Assembly: GCF_000238315.3 (NCBI RefSeq)
Contig: NZ_CP011924.1
Coordinates: forward strand, 3,928,001-3,992,000
Source of the DNA: Pseudoalteromonas piscicida
GTDB lineage: Bacteria > Pseudomonadota > Gammaproteobacteria > Enterobacterales > Alteromonadaceae
Direction of reading: 5' to 3'
Length of the DNA stretch: 64,000 bases
This document shows, piece by piece, positions 1 through 9,145 of the stretch; the first letter of the stretch is position 1; every line of letters starts with the position of its first letter. Under the pieces are notes generated by a model. It saw only the letters and a program-made list of their open reading frames with translations, was not told where the DNA came from and made no database searches. The translations under genes and the position numbers were made by a program.

Positions 1-1461
1 ATCATTCAAATTGCTCCTTATCAAGCCGGTGTTCAAGCTTCTTTGGCTGGTACTATTAAGCAGTTAACTCGTATAGACGTTAGACAACTATTTGAACAAA
101 AAGCATTGCTTATCAAAGGTAAGCGCAGAGATGTTATAAAAGCGCTAGAGTTCATGCACTTAATGGACCAGCCCGCTTTTAGAAATAGACAAGTAGCAAT
201 GTATAAAGCCGAGTTTGTGTCATCTGAAGAGCTAAGTAAAGACCTATTAAATCTACTTAAACAAGATGGTATTAGTGCTAGCTTGGAAAGCTCTGATGAA
301 CAGGCTGTGTCAGTTGTGCCAATCCAAAGAACTAACACGCTAATTTTCTTTTCAAATGATAAACGATATTTGAGTCGAGTCGCATTTTGGTCTGAGCAAC
401 TAGACAAACCGGCAGATGGTAACGAAAAGCAGTTTTTTATTTTTGAACCTGAGTTTGCACGAGCAGTAGATCTTGGGCAAAGTTTGCAGCGCCTGTTTGG
501 TCAAGGAAGTGCCCGGTTAACGGCTTCAACTTCGGCTCGAGGCCAAAATGAGTCCAATCAACAAGATACTAGTGCCCAGCCTAGTAATGTCGCTGTAAAA
601 AGTGACGATTTAAATATGGTTGTTGATGAGCGTTCAAACTCGTTAATATTTGAAACTACTGGAGAAAAGTATCGATCGCTACTGCCTTTGATAAAACGCT
701 TGGATGTTTTACCTAAACAAGTAGTATTGGAAGTATTAATTGCAGAAGTAAAACTGACAGATATTTTTAAGCAAGGCGTTACATTCGCACTAAGTAACCT
801 TGGTGCAGACATCACTGGAGGCTTTAGTTTAGAGTCAAAATCAGATACTGGGTTAACGTACTCACTGAAAGGTGCATCAGGTAATATTGCGTTAAATTTA
901 CTAGAAACGAATAGTAATGTGAATGTTTTATCACGGCCAACATTAGCTGTGAGGGATGGTGTAGCAGCTAATATCAATGTAGGTGATAAAATTCCTGTAG
1001 TAGGTGAAATTATTACTTCGCCGGATGTTGGTAGCCAAACCTCTGTTAATTATCTTGATACCGGTATTGAGCTTACAGTAACACCAACGGTAAATGCTCA
1101 GGGGGTGGTGCTTATGGAGATAGAACAAAAAATTAGCTCACAATCAACAAGCGGTTCAGGTGCTGGCGGTAACCCTATTATTCTTGATAGAGCACTAAAA
1201 ACAGAAGTAATTGCGGGAGATGGCCAAACAGTTATGCTCGGTGGTTTAATTGATGAAAAATCAACATATAATGATAGACGAGTGCCTTTTTTCTCTGATA
1301 TCCCTTTGCTTGGCAAGGTGTTTGACGGCACTGACAATAATGTAGTTAAAACAGAGCTTGTTGTATTTGTAACACCAAGAATTGTACAAACCACAGATAA
1401 CTGGGACTCAATATTGAACGAATTTAAACAAACGTTAATGCGATTGGAAGTGACAAATTAA
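1..1461 (+). CDS. GspD-type secretin, 5' truncated by window edge
   Basis: Outer-membrane secretin, the ring channel of type II-like secretion. The reading frame is open from base 1, so the N terminus lies upstream. What is visible is one or two secretin N-domain modules, a Gln/Ser-rich linker near 540-600, and the C-terminal secretin core with VLEVLIAEV, a SRPTLAVRDG stretch and the GGLIDE...VPFFSDIPLLGKVF signature typical of GspD/PulD. No gspE or other T2SS gene follows: the gene is last in its operon, and a possible terminator and a separately promoted secreted protein come next. That arrangement resembles the S-layer secretins SpsD/ApsD of Aeromonas more than a full gsp operon. The family call is firm; the dedicated role is inferred. 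Confidence 0.9.
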   Translation: MIQIAPYQAGVQASLAGTIKQLTRIDVRQLFEQKALLIKGKRRDVIKALEFMHLMDQPAFRNRQVAMYKAEFVSSEELSKDLLNLLKQDGISASLESSDEQAVSVVPIQRTNTLIFFSNDKRYLSRVAFWSEQLDKPADGNEKQFFIFEPEFARAVDLGQSLQRLFGQGSARLTASTSARGQNESNQQDTSAQPSNVAVKSDDLNMVVDERSNSLIFETTGEKYRSLLPLIKRLDVLPKQVVLEVLIAEVKLTDIFKQGVTFALSNLGADITGGFSLESKSDTGLTYSLKGASGNIALNLLETNSNVNVLSRPTLAVRDGVAANINVGDKIPVVGEIITSPDVGSQTSVNYLDTGIELTVTPTVNAQGVVLMEIEQKISSQSTSGSGAGGNPIILDRALKTEVIAGDGQTVMLGGLIDEKSTYNDRRVPFFSDIPLLGKVFDGTDNNVVKTELVVFVTPRIVQTTDNWDSILNEFKQTLMRLEVTN

Positions 1462-1509
1462 TTAAACTTGTAATATATTAGCTATACAATAAGTAGAATT
1501 GAGCACAGA

Positions 1510-1585
1510 AAATAGGCGCTAACTGCTTGTGGGTGGTTGCTTTTTGCTCTTTTTGTTGGTTTTTTGCACCTATTTACTTTTTTTT
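1510..1585 (+). terminator. possible terminator after secretin gene
   Basis: AAATAGGCGC (1510-1519) pairs with GCACCTATTT (1566-1575) as a 10-bp stem with one G-U pair. It is followed by eight T residues at 1578-1585. The loop is long (about 46 nt), so efficiency is uncertain. Confidence 0.4.
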
Positions 1586-1629
1586 ACGGAATTTTTTCGT
1601 GGAAAAGACTTTTTAGCAGTGTTAACTGC

Positions 1630-1657
1630 TTGACAATAGAATGACTTTGTTTAGACT
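1630..1657 (+). promoter_or_regulatory. candidate sigma70 promoter of the 438-aa secreted protein
   Basis: TTGACA at 1630-1635, a 16-nt spacer and TAGACT at 1652-1657. The resulting ~110-nt leader contains a perfect GTCAC-TTAG-GTGAC hairpin (1678-1691), a GGAAC/GTTCC pair (1723-1727/1741-1745) and the palindrome TTTCATGAAA (1748-1757). Long structured leaders are known for stable S-layer mRNAs. The GGAG Shine-Dalgarno lies just upstream of the ATG at 1774. Confidence 0.5.
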
Positions 1658-1773
1658 GAGACCTTGTTTGACTGTAAGTCACTTAGGTGACGGCCTAATT
1701 GAAAGTCAAAAAACTAAAAATTGGAACTAATAAAAAAACTGTTCCTGTTTCATGAAACTTTGGAGAATGGATA

Positions 1774-3090
1774 ATGTTCAAAAAATCTCTACTAGCGCTT
1801 GCTTTAGCAGGTGTTTCAGTTGCTGCTAACGCAGGTACTGTAGCTACTACTGGCGCTGTAAACATTTCACTTGAAGGTAACAAGCAAGCTGGTTCTTCAG
1901 TTATTGCTGCAGCTGATCTTGGTACTATCACTATCGACAACGGCGCTGAGTACATCGTAAACGACGTATTCCAGATCAGCCTTGAAGGTGCTGAGTTTGA
2001 CACAACTGTAAATCCAACAGCTACTACTACTGGTGCTGCTACTTTTGCATTTGTTGATTTCCCTAACGCAACTACTGCACGTTTCCGTGTAAGTACAGCT
2101 AACAACCCAGACGCTGCTGGCGGTGTAATCACTTTCGGTGGTTTCAGCCTTAAGACTGGTTCTGCAGCTGATAAAGGTACAATTAAGTTTGGTGCAAAAG
2201 CTATCTCTGTAAACGCTTCAATCGGTGATTACGACGTTTCTAAAGCTACAACTGTTGCTACCTTCCGTTCACAGCTTACATCTGCTCTAACTAAGCTTGA
2301 TGGTGAAGTATCAACTTCTAAAGGTCGTAAAGAGTTCACTAACTCAGGTTCAACTCTTAAAGACGTACTAACTGTTGATTTCACTGATAACTCAGCTGAC
2401 GTTGATGCAATCACTTTCTCTAAAGTAACTCACGTACTGAAAGGTGATTTCTCTTACGCAATCGACTATGATGCAGACAAAGATGGTAAACTATCTGCAA
2501 CTGAACTTGCTAGCGCGTTCACTGTAGCTGGTACTGATGATACTTACGTATTATCTATCAATGATGCACACACTGAGCTAACAGTTACGCAAACTGCTGT
2601 AGGTACTCTAGATGACATCACAGTAGATACTAACGTTAAAGGTGAAACTGCTAAAGGTTCTGTAATTACAGCTCCTCAGTCATTCACTCTTGCATCTACA
2701 GCAACAAATGCTGGTAGCACTGCTTCTGTAGCAATCGCTGCTAAAGATGCTGGTAAATGGACTCTAGACGGTTCAAACGACAACATCACGTTCATGCCGT
2801 TTGACGCTCAGTACGCTCAGTCTATCAACGTAACTAACACTGGTTCAGTAGTTGGCGCTATCAATGTTACACTTACTGCTGGCGGCATGTCTTACTCTAA
2901 GACTTTAGACCAAACTGCTGCTGCTAAGTCAGTAACTAACATCAGCCAAGCTGTTAAAGCTTTTGCTGCTGAAAGTGGTATCACTGGTAACGCTCACATC
3001 AACGTAGTTGTTAATGCTCCTTCAGCTAACATCTCTGTTGATGCTATCTACTACCACAAAGCTGACGCTGACCGCGTTAAAACTCACTAA
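1774..3090 (+). CDS. abundant secreted surface protein, S-layer-like, with EF-hand loop
   Basis: 438 aa. The N terminus is a classic Sec signal peptide (KK, hydrophobic core, ANA|G cut near residue 20). The mature chain is rich in Ala, Thr, Val, Asp and Ser, has no Cys and a single Trp, and appears all-beta. Residues 233-244 form a textbook EF-hand loop (DADKDGKLSATE), implying Ca2+ binding. Codons are strikingly uniform (GGT, GCT, GTA, CGT), as in very highly expressed genes and unlike the neighbours. It has its own promoter, long leader and strong terminator. A secretin gene lies upstream and an O-antigen locus downstream, the arrangement of Aeromonas S-layer loci. Function is inferred; Pseudoalteromonas S-layer proteins (Slr4-type) are the comparison to make. 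Confidence 0.75.
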   Translation: MFKKSLLALALAGVSVAANAGTVATTGAVNISLEGNKQAGSSVIAAADLGTITIDNGAEYIVNDVFQISLEGAEFDTTVNPTATTTGAATFAFVDFPNATTARFRVSTANNPDAAGGVITFGGFSLKTGSAADKGTIKFGAKAISVNASIGDYDVSKATTVATFRSQLTSALTKLDGEVSTSKGRKEFTNSGSTLKDVLTVDFTDNSADVDAITFSKVTHVLKGDFSYAIDYDADKDGKLSATELASAFTVAGTDDTYVLSINDAHTELTVTQTAVGTLDDITVDTNVKGETAKGSVITAPQSFTLASTATNAGSTASVAIAAKDAGKWTLDGSNDNITFMPFDAQYAQSINVTNTGSVVGAINVTLTAGGMSYSKTLDQTAAAKSVTNISQAVKAFAAESGITGNAHINVVVNAPSANISVDAIYYHKADADRVKTH

Positions 3091-3106
3091 TAACGAGTTT
3101 TAAGCT

Positions 3107-3136
3107 TAAAAAAACCCAGCTTCGGCTGGGTTTTTT
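3107..3136 (+). terminator. rho-independent terminator
   Basis: ACCCAGC (3114-3120), TTCG loop, GCTGGGT (3125-3131), then a T run to 3136. The UUCG tetraloop and flanking A/T tracts make this a strong terminator for the secreted-protein transcript. Confidence 0.9.
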
Positions 3137-3157
3137 GTATTCAAAAGTTACCCTATG

Positions 3158-3186
3158 TAGACCCTTTTTGCTGACTTTGCTATTAT
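3158..3186 (+). promoter_or_regulatory. candidate promoter of the O-antigen/ECA-like operon
   Basis: TAGACC (3158-3163), a 17-nt spacer and TATTAT (3181-3186). The same -35 hexamer recurs at the rfaH promoter. The leader would be only about 20 nt, so no ops/JUMPstart element fits between this promoter and the first gene. Confidence 0.45.
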
Positions 3187-3214
3187 CTCGAAAATTTTCG
3201 TTGCAGAGTTGTTT

Positions 3215-4312
3215 GTGAAATATCCTATTGTTAAACCTTACCTCCCTAAGCTTGAAACATATCAAAAGAGAATTGCTGATATTTATGATAGTGGTTGGGT
3301 AACTAACAATGGACCTTGTGTTCAAGAGTTAGAGCAAGCGCTAGCAGATTACCTTGACGTTGAGCACGTATTACTGGTCGCGAATGGCACGCTCGCACTA
3401 AATATCGCATATCAGGCTCTTGGCATCTCAGGCACAGTATTAACAACGCCATATTCGTTTGCTGCAACTGCCAGCTCCCTCATCACACATGGGGCATCAC
3501 CTGAGTTTATCGATATCGATGGTAAAACCTTAAATATTGATATTACGACAGCGACAGAAAGCCAACTGCAATCAGCGAGTGCTGTTGTTGCTGTGCATGT
3601 CTATGGTAACCCTTGTGATGACGCTCAGTTACAACGAATAGCTGAGAAATATAATCTCAAAGTTGTTTATGATGCTGCCCACACCTTTGGAGTAAATTAC
3701 CAAGATAAATCTTTACTCGCTTACGGAGATGCTGCGACGGTTAGCTTCCATGCTACAAAGATTTTTCATACGATCGAGGGTGGTGCTGTTATTTTTAAAC
3801 ACAAAAAAGATTACTTAAAAGCAAAAGAAATTATTAACTTTGGTTTTAATAAACAGCAGTTTCCTGATTGTGTGGGCACCAATGCAAAAATGAGTGAAAT
3901 GCATGCGGCCATGGGATTAAGTCTACTTCCTCAGTTTGAAGAAATAAAAGTACATCGCCAATCACTCTACCAACATTACGAAGCTGCACTTGGTGATATG
4001 GTTGATACAATAGAATGGATGCCCAGCAGTTTACCTAATGGCTCCTACTTTCCTATCTTTTTGCAAAATGAAGCAGAGTTACTTAGTTTGGTGGATGTGT
4101 TAACACAAAGTGGAATTCAGTCTAGACGCTACTTTTATCCAAGTTTAAATGAAGTACCAGCTTACGGTATGAAAGGCAATACGCCAATTGCCAATGATAT
4201 TTCACGTAGAGCATTGTGTTTACCAATGTACACAGAGCTTACCAAGCAAGGTGTTGACGAAATTGCTTCTGTGGTTATTGAGCACCTTAAAGAATTTCGA
4301 AAGGCCAAGTAA
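3215..4312 (+). CDS. DegT/DnrJ/EryC1/StrS aminotransferase, 4-aminosugar transaminase (WecE/VioA type)
   Basis: PLP-dependent sugar aminotransferase, about 365 aa. It would convert dTDP-4-keto-6-deoxyglucose to dTDP-4-amino-4,6-dideoxy-galactose (WecE, Fuc4N) or -glucose (VioA, Qui4N). Visible features are the N-terminal KPYLPKLE...SGWVTNNGP segment, ANGTLAL, the DAAH cofactor-contact motif and the PLP lysine in FHATKIFHTIEGGA. These look closer to VioA than to E. coli WecE. GTG at 3215 is preferred as start: GAG at 3206-3208 sits 6 nt upstream, whereas TTG at 3209 has no ribosome site. Substrate would come from rmlA/rmlB in the same operon. The stop overlaps the next ATG by one base, indicating coupled translation. 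Confidence 0.85.
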   Translation: MKYPIVKPYLPKLETYQKRIADIYDSGWVTNNGPCVQELEQALADYLDVEHVLLVANGTLALNIAYQALGISGTVLTTPYSFAATASSLITHGASPEFIDIDGKTLNIDITTATESQLQSASAVVAVHVYGNPCDDAQLQRIAEKYNLKVVYDAAHTFGVNYQDKSLLAYGDAATVSFHATKIFHTIEGGAVIFKHKKDYLKAKEIINFGFNKQQFPDCVGTNAKMSEMHAAMGLSLLPQFEEIKVHRQSLYQHYEAALGDMVDTIEWMPSSLPNGSYFPIFLQNEAELLSLVDVLTQSGIQSRRYFYPSLNEVPAYGMKGNTPIANDISRRALCLPMYTELTKQGVDEIASVVIEHLKEFRKAK

Positions 4313-4887
4313 TGTCACATTATACAAGGGAAGAGCTGCTTACACTGGGTTTTGCAAAAGTTGGACAAAACTGTTTAGTATCTAAAAAAGCCTCGTTTTA
4401 CGGTACCAAGAATATAGAGCTGGGTGATAGTGTCAGAATTGATGACTTTTGTGTTCTATCGGCAGGTGAGGGAGGCATCAAACTTGGCTGTTATATTCAT
4501 ATAGCGGTATACACTTGTTTGATTGGTGCAGGAGCAATAGAGGTTGCAAATTATTGCAATATTTCTTCTCGAGTTGCAATTTACTCGAGCAGTGATGACT
4601 ATAGTGGGGAATGGATGACAAACCCTATGGTAGATAACGCTTTTACGAACGTAGAGCACGGCACGGTGACGCTGCAACCTCATGTGATCATTGGTAGTGG
4701 TAGTGTGATTCTACCCAATGTGACATTGTATGAGGGGGTTGCTGTCGGCGCACTTAGCTTAGTTAATAAAGATTTAGAGCCGTTTACGATATATGCAGGT
4801 CAACCTGTAAGATTCATAAAGCCAAGAAAACGTGACTTACTCAAGTGGCAGTTAGATTTTGAGCACAAATTAAGTTTACCCTCATGA
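4312..4887 (+). CDS. hexapeptide-repeat acyltransferase, likely aminosugar N-acetyltransferase
   Basis: 191 aa left-handed beta-helix acyltransferase of the CysE/LacA/NodL type. Imperfect hexapeptide turns run through residues 25-165, ending in VTLYEGVAVGALSLV and a C-terminal PVRFIKPR tail. Its start overlaps the aminotransferase stop and its stop overlaps the wecF-like start. Position argues that it acylates the 4-amino group of the dTDP-sugar, the job done in E. coli by the unrelated GNAT protein WecD. Acyl group and sugar are inferred. Confidence 0.8.
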   Translation: MSHYTREELLTLGFAKVGQNCLVSKKASFYGTKNIELGDSVRIDDFCVLSAGEGGIKLGCYIHIAVYTCLIGAGAIEVANYCNISSRVAIYSSSDDYSGEWMTNPMVDNAFTNVEHGTVTLQPHVIIGSGSVILPNVTLYEGVAVGALSLVNKDLEPFTIYAGQPVRFIKPRKRDLLKWQLDFEHKLSLPS

Positions 4888-5906
4888 TTATTCATATTTT
4901 CGCTGATACACCACATCATTTTAGGCCGATGCAAGCCTTCTTCAGCAAGTTGCCTTTTATTGATCAAGAGTTTTGGGTCAAAAGTGAAAACGATGAAACA
5001 TTACTTCAACAAGGCTTTAAGTGTTATAGCAATAACGACGAACTATTCCATTTGTTGAATGCATTGCCTGACAACGCAAGGGTTACGTTTCATGGGGTGT
5101 TTGATATCCATACTTGGAAAAGACTGTTGTTGCATCCGATCACGGCTAAGAGCAATTGTGTGCTTTGGGGAGCTGAGATCTATCGCCATCAGAAGCCAGG
5201 ACGGAATATTAAGGAACGTTTAGCGAGGGTGATACATTCTGCATTATTGTTTCGGTTTAACAGAGTTTTTGCGTTAAACCAAGGTGATGCTGAGTTAACA
5301 TCTAAGCTATTGTTTCGTAGAAATGTAGAGGTGCTACCTTATCCATTGATAGGTATGAAAGTACAAGAAACGAAAGTTAATCCCGTCATACAGATCTTGA
5401 TAGGTAACTCAGCTGCCGCAAGTAATCGACATAATTTTATTATTGATATGTTGAGTAAATTTAAGGCTGTGGACTTTGAGGTTATTGCCTGTTTGAACTA
5501 TGGAGGAGAGCAATCGTATATCGATGATGTAGTTCGGCATGGTCATAATACTTTTGGTAGTCGGTTTAAGCCGATAACCAAAATGCTTGCGAAGTCGGAA
5601 TATGATCAATTATTGAATACGGTTGACGCTACAATATTCGCACAAGAGCGACAGCAAGGTTTATATGTTGCGTATGCGATGTTTTTAATGGCAAAACCAA
5701 TGTTTTTATTGGAATCCACAAGTAGCTATAAAGATTTATCTGCCTTGGGCTTTGAACTTCAATCTACCAATCAACTCTGTAACATGAGTGAAGAACAGTT
5801 CGACATTTCAATAAAAAGTAAGAGTGCTAAAAATCAACAGTTAATGAATGAACACTTTACCGAGGAAGCGCTACTGCCTCGATGGCAAAAGCAGTTGAGT
5901 GAATAA
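4884..5906 (+). CDS. wecF: TDP-4-acetamido-dideoxyhexose:lipid-linked intermediate glycosyltransferase (WecF family)
   Basis: 340 aa, glycosyltransferase family 56 (WecF). In ECA synthesis this enzyme adds Fuc4NAc to lipid II. Diagnostic stretches are the HGVFDIHTW region, the CVLWGAEIY motif (WGAD in E. coli), IQILIGNSAAASNRHN (compare LVGNSGDRSNEH) and FAQERQQG near the C terminus. The enzyme is cytoplasmic or peripheral to the inner membrane. The ATG overlaps the acyltransferase stop by 4 nt, fitting a transaminase-acyltransferase-transferase cassette for one sugar. Whether it uses Fuc4NAc or its epimer Qui4NAc cannot be read from sequence. Confidence 0.8.
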   Translation: MIIHIFADTPHHFRPMQAFFSKLPFIDQEFWVKSENDETLLQQGFKCYSNNDELFHLLNALPDNARVTFHGVFDIHTWKRLLLHPITAKSNCVLWGAEIYRHQKPGRNIKERLARVIHSALLFRFNRVFALNQGDAELTSKLLFRRNVEVLPYPLIGMKVQETKVNPVIQILIGNSAAASNRHNFIIDMLSKFKAVDFEVIACLNYGGEQSYIDDVVRHGHNTFGSRFKPITKMLAKSEYDQLLNTVDATIFAQERQQGLYVAYAMFLMAKPMFLLESTSSYKDLSALGFELQSTNQLCNMSEEQFDISIKSKSAKNQQLMNEHFTEEALLPRWQKQLSE

Positions 5907-5911
5907 CAGCA

Positions 5912-7327
5912 ATGACAATCATAAAGTCAGCACTTTCCGGCGTGTCTTGGGTGGCTTCATCAACTCTGATAAAAGGTGGGTTGCAATTACTTCAGCTTAT
6001 TATTCTTGCTAGGTTTTTAACGCCTATAGAGCTTGGGATCACTGCTGCTATAAATCTGGTAATTGGGTTTTCTCAGGTATTTGGTGATGCAGGGCTCTCT
6101 AACGCAGTAATTTATCATAAGTCGTTAAATAAAAGCCAATTAGCTCAGCTTTACAGTGTTAACCTCATTTTTGGCGCGCTGATAAGCACCATAGTCATTG
6201 TGTTAGCTCCTGTGATTGCGAGCTTTTTTTCTGTTACTGAATTAGCTTCGTTGTTAGTTGTCCTCGCACCTGTTTTTTTCATTCGAAGCCTTTCCCAGCA
6301 AATACTTGCAAAGCTCCAACAAGAAATGCGCTTTAATCTGATCGCAAAAATTGAAGTACTTAGCCAAGTACTAGCCTTTAGTGTAGTCATTGGTGCGTTA
6401 TTATATGAACACACTATTTGGGCTGTGGTATATGGGCAGCTTACACTCGCGTCAGTTCTCAGTATCTGCTACTTACTCTTTTCAAATGAGCATTTATTAG
6501 CGCCAAGAAGAGTGCACTGGGCTGAGGTATCTGAACCTATAAAATATGGATTATATCAAAGCGGTGAAAGTTTGATTAATTATGGCAGTGCCCAGTTCGA
6601 CCAGCTCATAGTGGGCAAGTTTTTAGGGCCTGAGAAGCTTGGTATTTATGCCTACATCAAAGATTTGGTATTTAAACCAGCGTTACAGCTAATCAATCCA
6701 ATTGTAAACAAAGTGGCCTTTCCATTGATGGTAAAGTTTAAGGAATCGCACTCAATTAAAAAGATGTATTTAAGCATGCTTGGGCTTCTCAGCTACATCA
6801 ATATTCCACTGTATAGCTTTATCGCACTTTTTCCTGAACTCGTTTTAAACGCTTTCTTTGGTGCTGATTGGGTGGAACATGCCTCAGTACTTCAATGGCT
6901 ATCTTTATATATGTTACTTATCTCTGTTATGAATCCTGTTGGTGTGTTAATGAGAGCATCAGGTGAAGTTAAGCGTGCCTTTTCATGGAATATTGGAGTA
7001 TCGCTTGTAAGGCCTATAGTTATTTTACTCGTGATTTCAAGCGGGCTAATTAGTTTAACTTTCGGGTTATTTGTACTTCAGGTATTTCTGTTTTTAGCGC
7101 ATTGGAAGGTGCTGTTGCAGCCTGCAGCCCAAGTTGGTTTTTCAGAGCTTCTTGATGCGATTAAATTACCACTCTTAATCGCCGTTTGCATCTGTGCTTT
7201 TATCGTTATAGCAAGATTATATATTGCATCTCAATACCAGTTATTGCAGGCAATTATTAGTTGTGCTTTATATATGATGTTCATACTTCCTCAACTCATA
7301 TCCCAATTAAAGAATTTAAGGAGCTAA
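5912..7327 (+). CDS. Wzx-type polysaccharide flippase (MOP/PST superfamily)
   Basis: 471 aa, about 12-14 predicted membrane helices, with the N-terminal pattern of the WzxC/TuaB branch (RFLTPIELG, FGDAGLSNAVI). It would flip undecaprenyl-PP-linked repeat units across the inner membrane. It is not of the WzxE type used for ECA in E. coli, although the sugar genes around it are ECA-like. It follows wecF by 5 nt and precedes an asparagine-synthase-like gene by 1 nt. Confidence 0.85.
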   Translation: MTIIKSALSGVSWVASSTLIKGGLQLLQLIILARFLTPIELGITAAINLVIGFSQVFGDAGLSNAVIYHKSLNKSQLAQLYSVNLIFGALISTIVIVLAPVIASFFSVTELASLLVVLAPVFFIRSLSQQILAKLQQEMRFNLIAKIEVLSQVLAFSVVIGALLYEHTIWAVVYGQLTLASVLSICYLLFSNEHLLAPRRVHWAEVSEPIKYGLYQSGESLINYGSAQFDQLIVGKFLGPEKLGIYAYIKDLVFKPALQLINPIVNKVAFPLMVKFKESHSIKKMYLSMLGLLSYINIPLYSFIALFPELVLNAFFGADWVEHASVLQWLSLYMLLISVMNPVGVLMRASGEVKRAFSWNIGVSLVRPIVILLVISSGLISLTFGLFVLQVFLFLAHWKVLLQPAAQVGFSELLDAIKLPLLIAVCICAFIVIARLYIASQYQLLQAIISCALYMMFILPQLISQLKNLRS

Positions 7328-7328
7328 T

Positions 7329-9101
7329 ATGCCGGGGTTTTCCGCTTCTCTACTCAGTAAATCGAACGAGAATTTAGGTGACTTTACTGCGGGTGATGTT
7401 TGCTTCTCTAATGACGTTGGATTTAGTTTCGAGCAAAACCTTAAAGCACAGAGGAAAAATATCGCTATTGAGCGACTAGAGCGCGATGGAATAGTGATTA
7501 CACTCTGGGGGGATATCTTTTCGATAGCAGGTATAGACTGTAAAGCTGCAGACGCATTGAATGAGATCCATTTACATTATAACGACAACACACTAAAAGC
7601 GTTCTTAGCCAATGTAAATGGATATTTTATTATCTCTATTATTGATTTCAACACAGAACAAGTTACGTTGATCTCAGATAGATATGGCATGAAGCCGTTA
7701 TATTTATGGATGCAAGAGGACACCTTGCTTGGTTATGCGAGTGAAATTAAAGAATTACTCAATTTGCAAACAAGTGAGGTAAGTATTGATTTAGCATCTT
7801 TGAATACATTTATCGATATTGGTCATTGTCTCGGTAACACTACGCTTTTCAAGCAAATTAAACGTCTAGAACCTGCAGCGATTTTGCGTGTTTCTTTAAA
7901 AAGTCGAACTACGGAATTAGTGCGCTACTGGAGCTGGAACGACATACAACCGCTTGAAGGAATAAGCTTTGATGATGCAGTTTCTAAATTAGGTTTGTTA
8001 TTTGATCAAGCTATGAGGCGAGCAATATCGACTATCACTCAGGATAAATTAGCGATAACGTTAAGTGGTGGACTTGATTCAAGAGCCTTGCTAGCTGGTG
8101 CGGCTAAGTACTTTAAGGGAGATATTCACACTTTTACTTTTGGTGAAGCTGGTTGTGCAGACCATGTGATCGCAAAACATGTGTCAGATTTGGCATCTGC
8201 TACTCATCATTTTATTGGTATAGATGGAGAAAAGTGGTTTTGCGGGCGAGAAAGAGGCGTGTGGTTAACTGATGGGCTGAAAAATGTACTGCATATGCAT
8301 GCACTGACATCTGTAGCTGAAATTGCAAAACACTCGAACTATTTATTAAATGGCTTTTTAGGTGATGTGACAGCTGGAGGCAGTTATATTCCATCTGAAA
8401 CGGACAAAGAAAATGTTTTTTCTATTGTTAAGCAAAAGTACGGTAAGCACTTTAGTATAGCGCTGGCAGATGAAGGTTACTTTGACTTTGATTGCGAAGA
8501 AAGTATCTTCATTTACAACCGTGGGATGCGATTTATCGCAGCGGGAAGTGACCTACTTAGTCACGAGCTACATCAACTTAAGCCTTTTATGGATAACGAT
8601 TTTGTTGACTTTTTATATGGTCTACCCAGTGCGTTTCGAAAGGATGGGAAATTATATCACCATATGTTGCTCGACACTTATCCTGAGTATTTTTCTGATA
8701 TTCCATGGCAGCAGACAGGCAAGCCTATATCAAAAAGCCAATCGGCTAAGAATAGCTCTAGCGGGATGAAATCCACTTTAAAAGCTTTTATCATTGGAAC
8801 GCCTGTTGAACGATGGGCTAGAAGCTTATATCGCCGTGTATTCGCCAAACACCATTATGTTGCATATGATCTATGGTTGAGAGAACCTAAATTTGAGTCC
8901 TATGTATACGATTTATTACTTACAGATAGTCACCTTTCTAAAATTTTAAGCTGCTCAGAAATAAAACATTACATTGATGCTTTCTATAGAAGTAAAAAGC
9001 CGATTAAGCCAGAAATTATTGGGAGCTTGATAACCGTGGAGTTGTTTTTGCGGCAGTTAAATGACAAAGGTTTTAAACTTGGAAGCTCGTACGATCTTTG
9101 A
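7329..9101 (+). CDS. asparagine-synthase-like protein lacking the glutaminase Cys
   Basis: 590 aa with both AsnB modules. An N-terminal Ntn-type glutaminase fold (residues 1-170, with SDRYGMKPLY) is followed by an ATP-PPi synthetase domain with the loop SGGLDSR near residue 246. The protein begins MPGF where true amidotransferases begin MCGI/MCGF, so the nucleophile Cys2 is Pro and glutamine hydrolysis should be lost. The start is well fixed by AAGGAG ending 5 nt upstream. The synthetase half seems intact, so it may ligate ammonia or another amine to a sugar acid, for example amidating the ManNAcA residue made by WecB/WecC. A second Cys-less homologue lies at 14241. Confidence 0.75.
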   Translation: MPGFSASLLSKSNENLGDFTAGDVCFSNDVGFSFEQNLKAQRKNIAIERLERDGIVITLWGDIFSIAGIDCKAADALNEIHLHYNDNTLKAFLANVNGYFIISIIDFNTEQVTLISDRYGMKPLYLWMQEDTLLGYASEIKELLNLQTSEVSIDLASLNTFIDIGHCLGNTTLFKQIKRLEPAAILRVSLKSRTTELVRYWSWNDIQPLEGISFDDAVSKLGLLFDQAMRRAISTITQDKLAITLSGGLDSRALLAGAAKYFKGDIHTFTFGEAGCADHVIAKHVSDLASATHHFIGIDGEKWFCGRERGVWLTDGLKNVLHMHALTSVAEIAKHSNYLLNGFLGDVTAGGSYIPSETDKENVFSIVKQKYGKHFSIALADEGYFDFDCEESIFIYNRGMRFIAAGSDLLSHELHQLKPFMDNDFVDFLYGLPSAFRKDGKLYHHMLLDTYPEYFSDIPWQQTGKPISKSQSAKNSSSGMKSTLKAFIIGTPVERWARSLYRRVFAKHHYVAYDLWLREPKFESYVYDLLLTDSHLSKILSCSEIKHYIDAFYRSKKPIKPEIIGSLITVELFLRQLNDKGFKLGSSYDL

Positions 9102-9145
9102 GATAATACAGAGTCTTGTTGAGCAGTGACAACGGAAAACATTTA

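Noticed and set aside
43..1461. TTG at 43 as the start of the secretin gene
   Set aside because: The frame is open to base 1 and the encoded segment is mid-domain; the gene is truncated by the window.
1774..3090. Assigning the secreted protein to a named S-layer gene (slr4)
   Set aside because: Composition and context fit, but no sequence comparison is possible here, so no symbol is given.
3137..3214. ops/JUMPstart in front of the first polysaccharide operon
   Set aside because: Searched by eye; no GGCGGTAG-like word and the leader appears only about 20 nt long.
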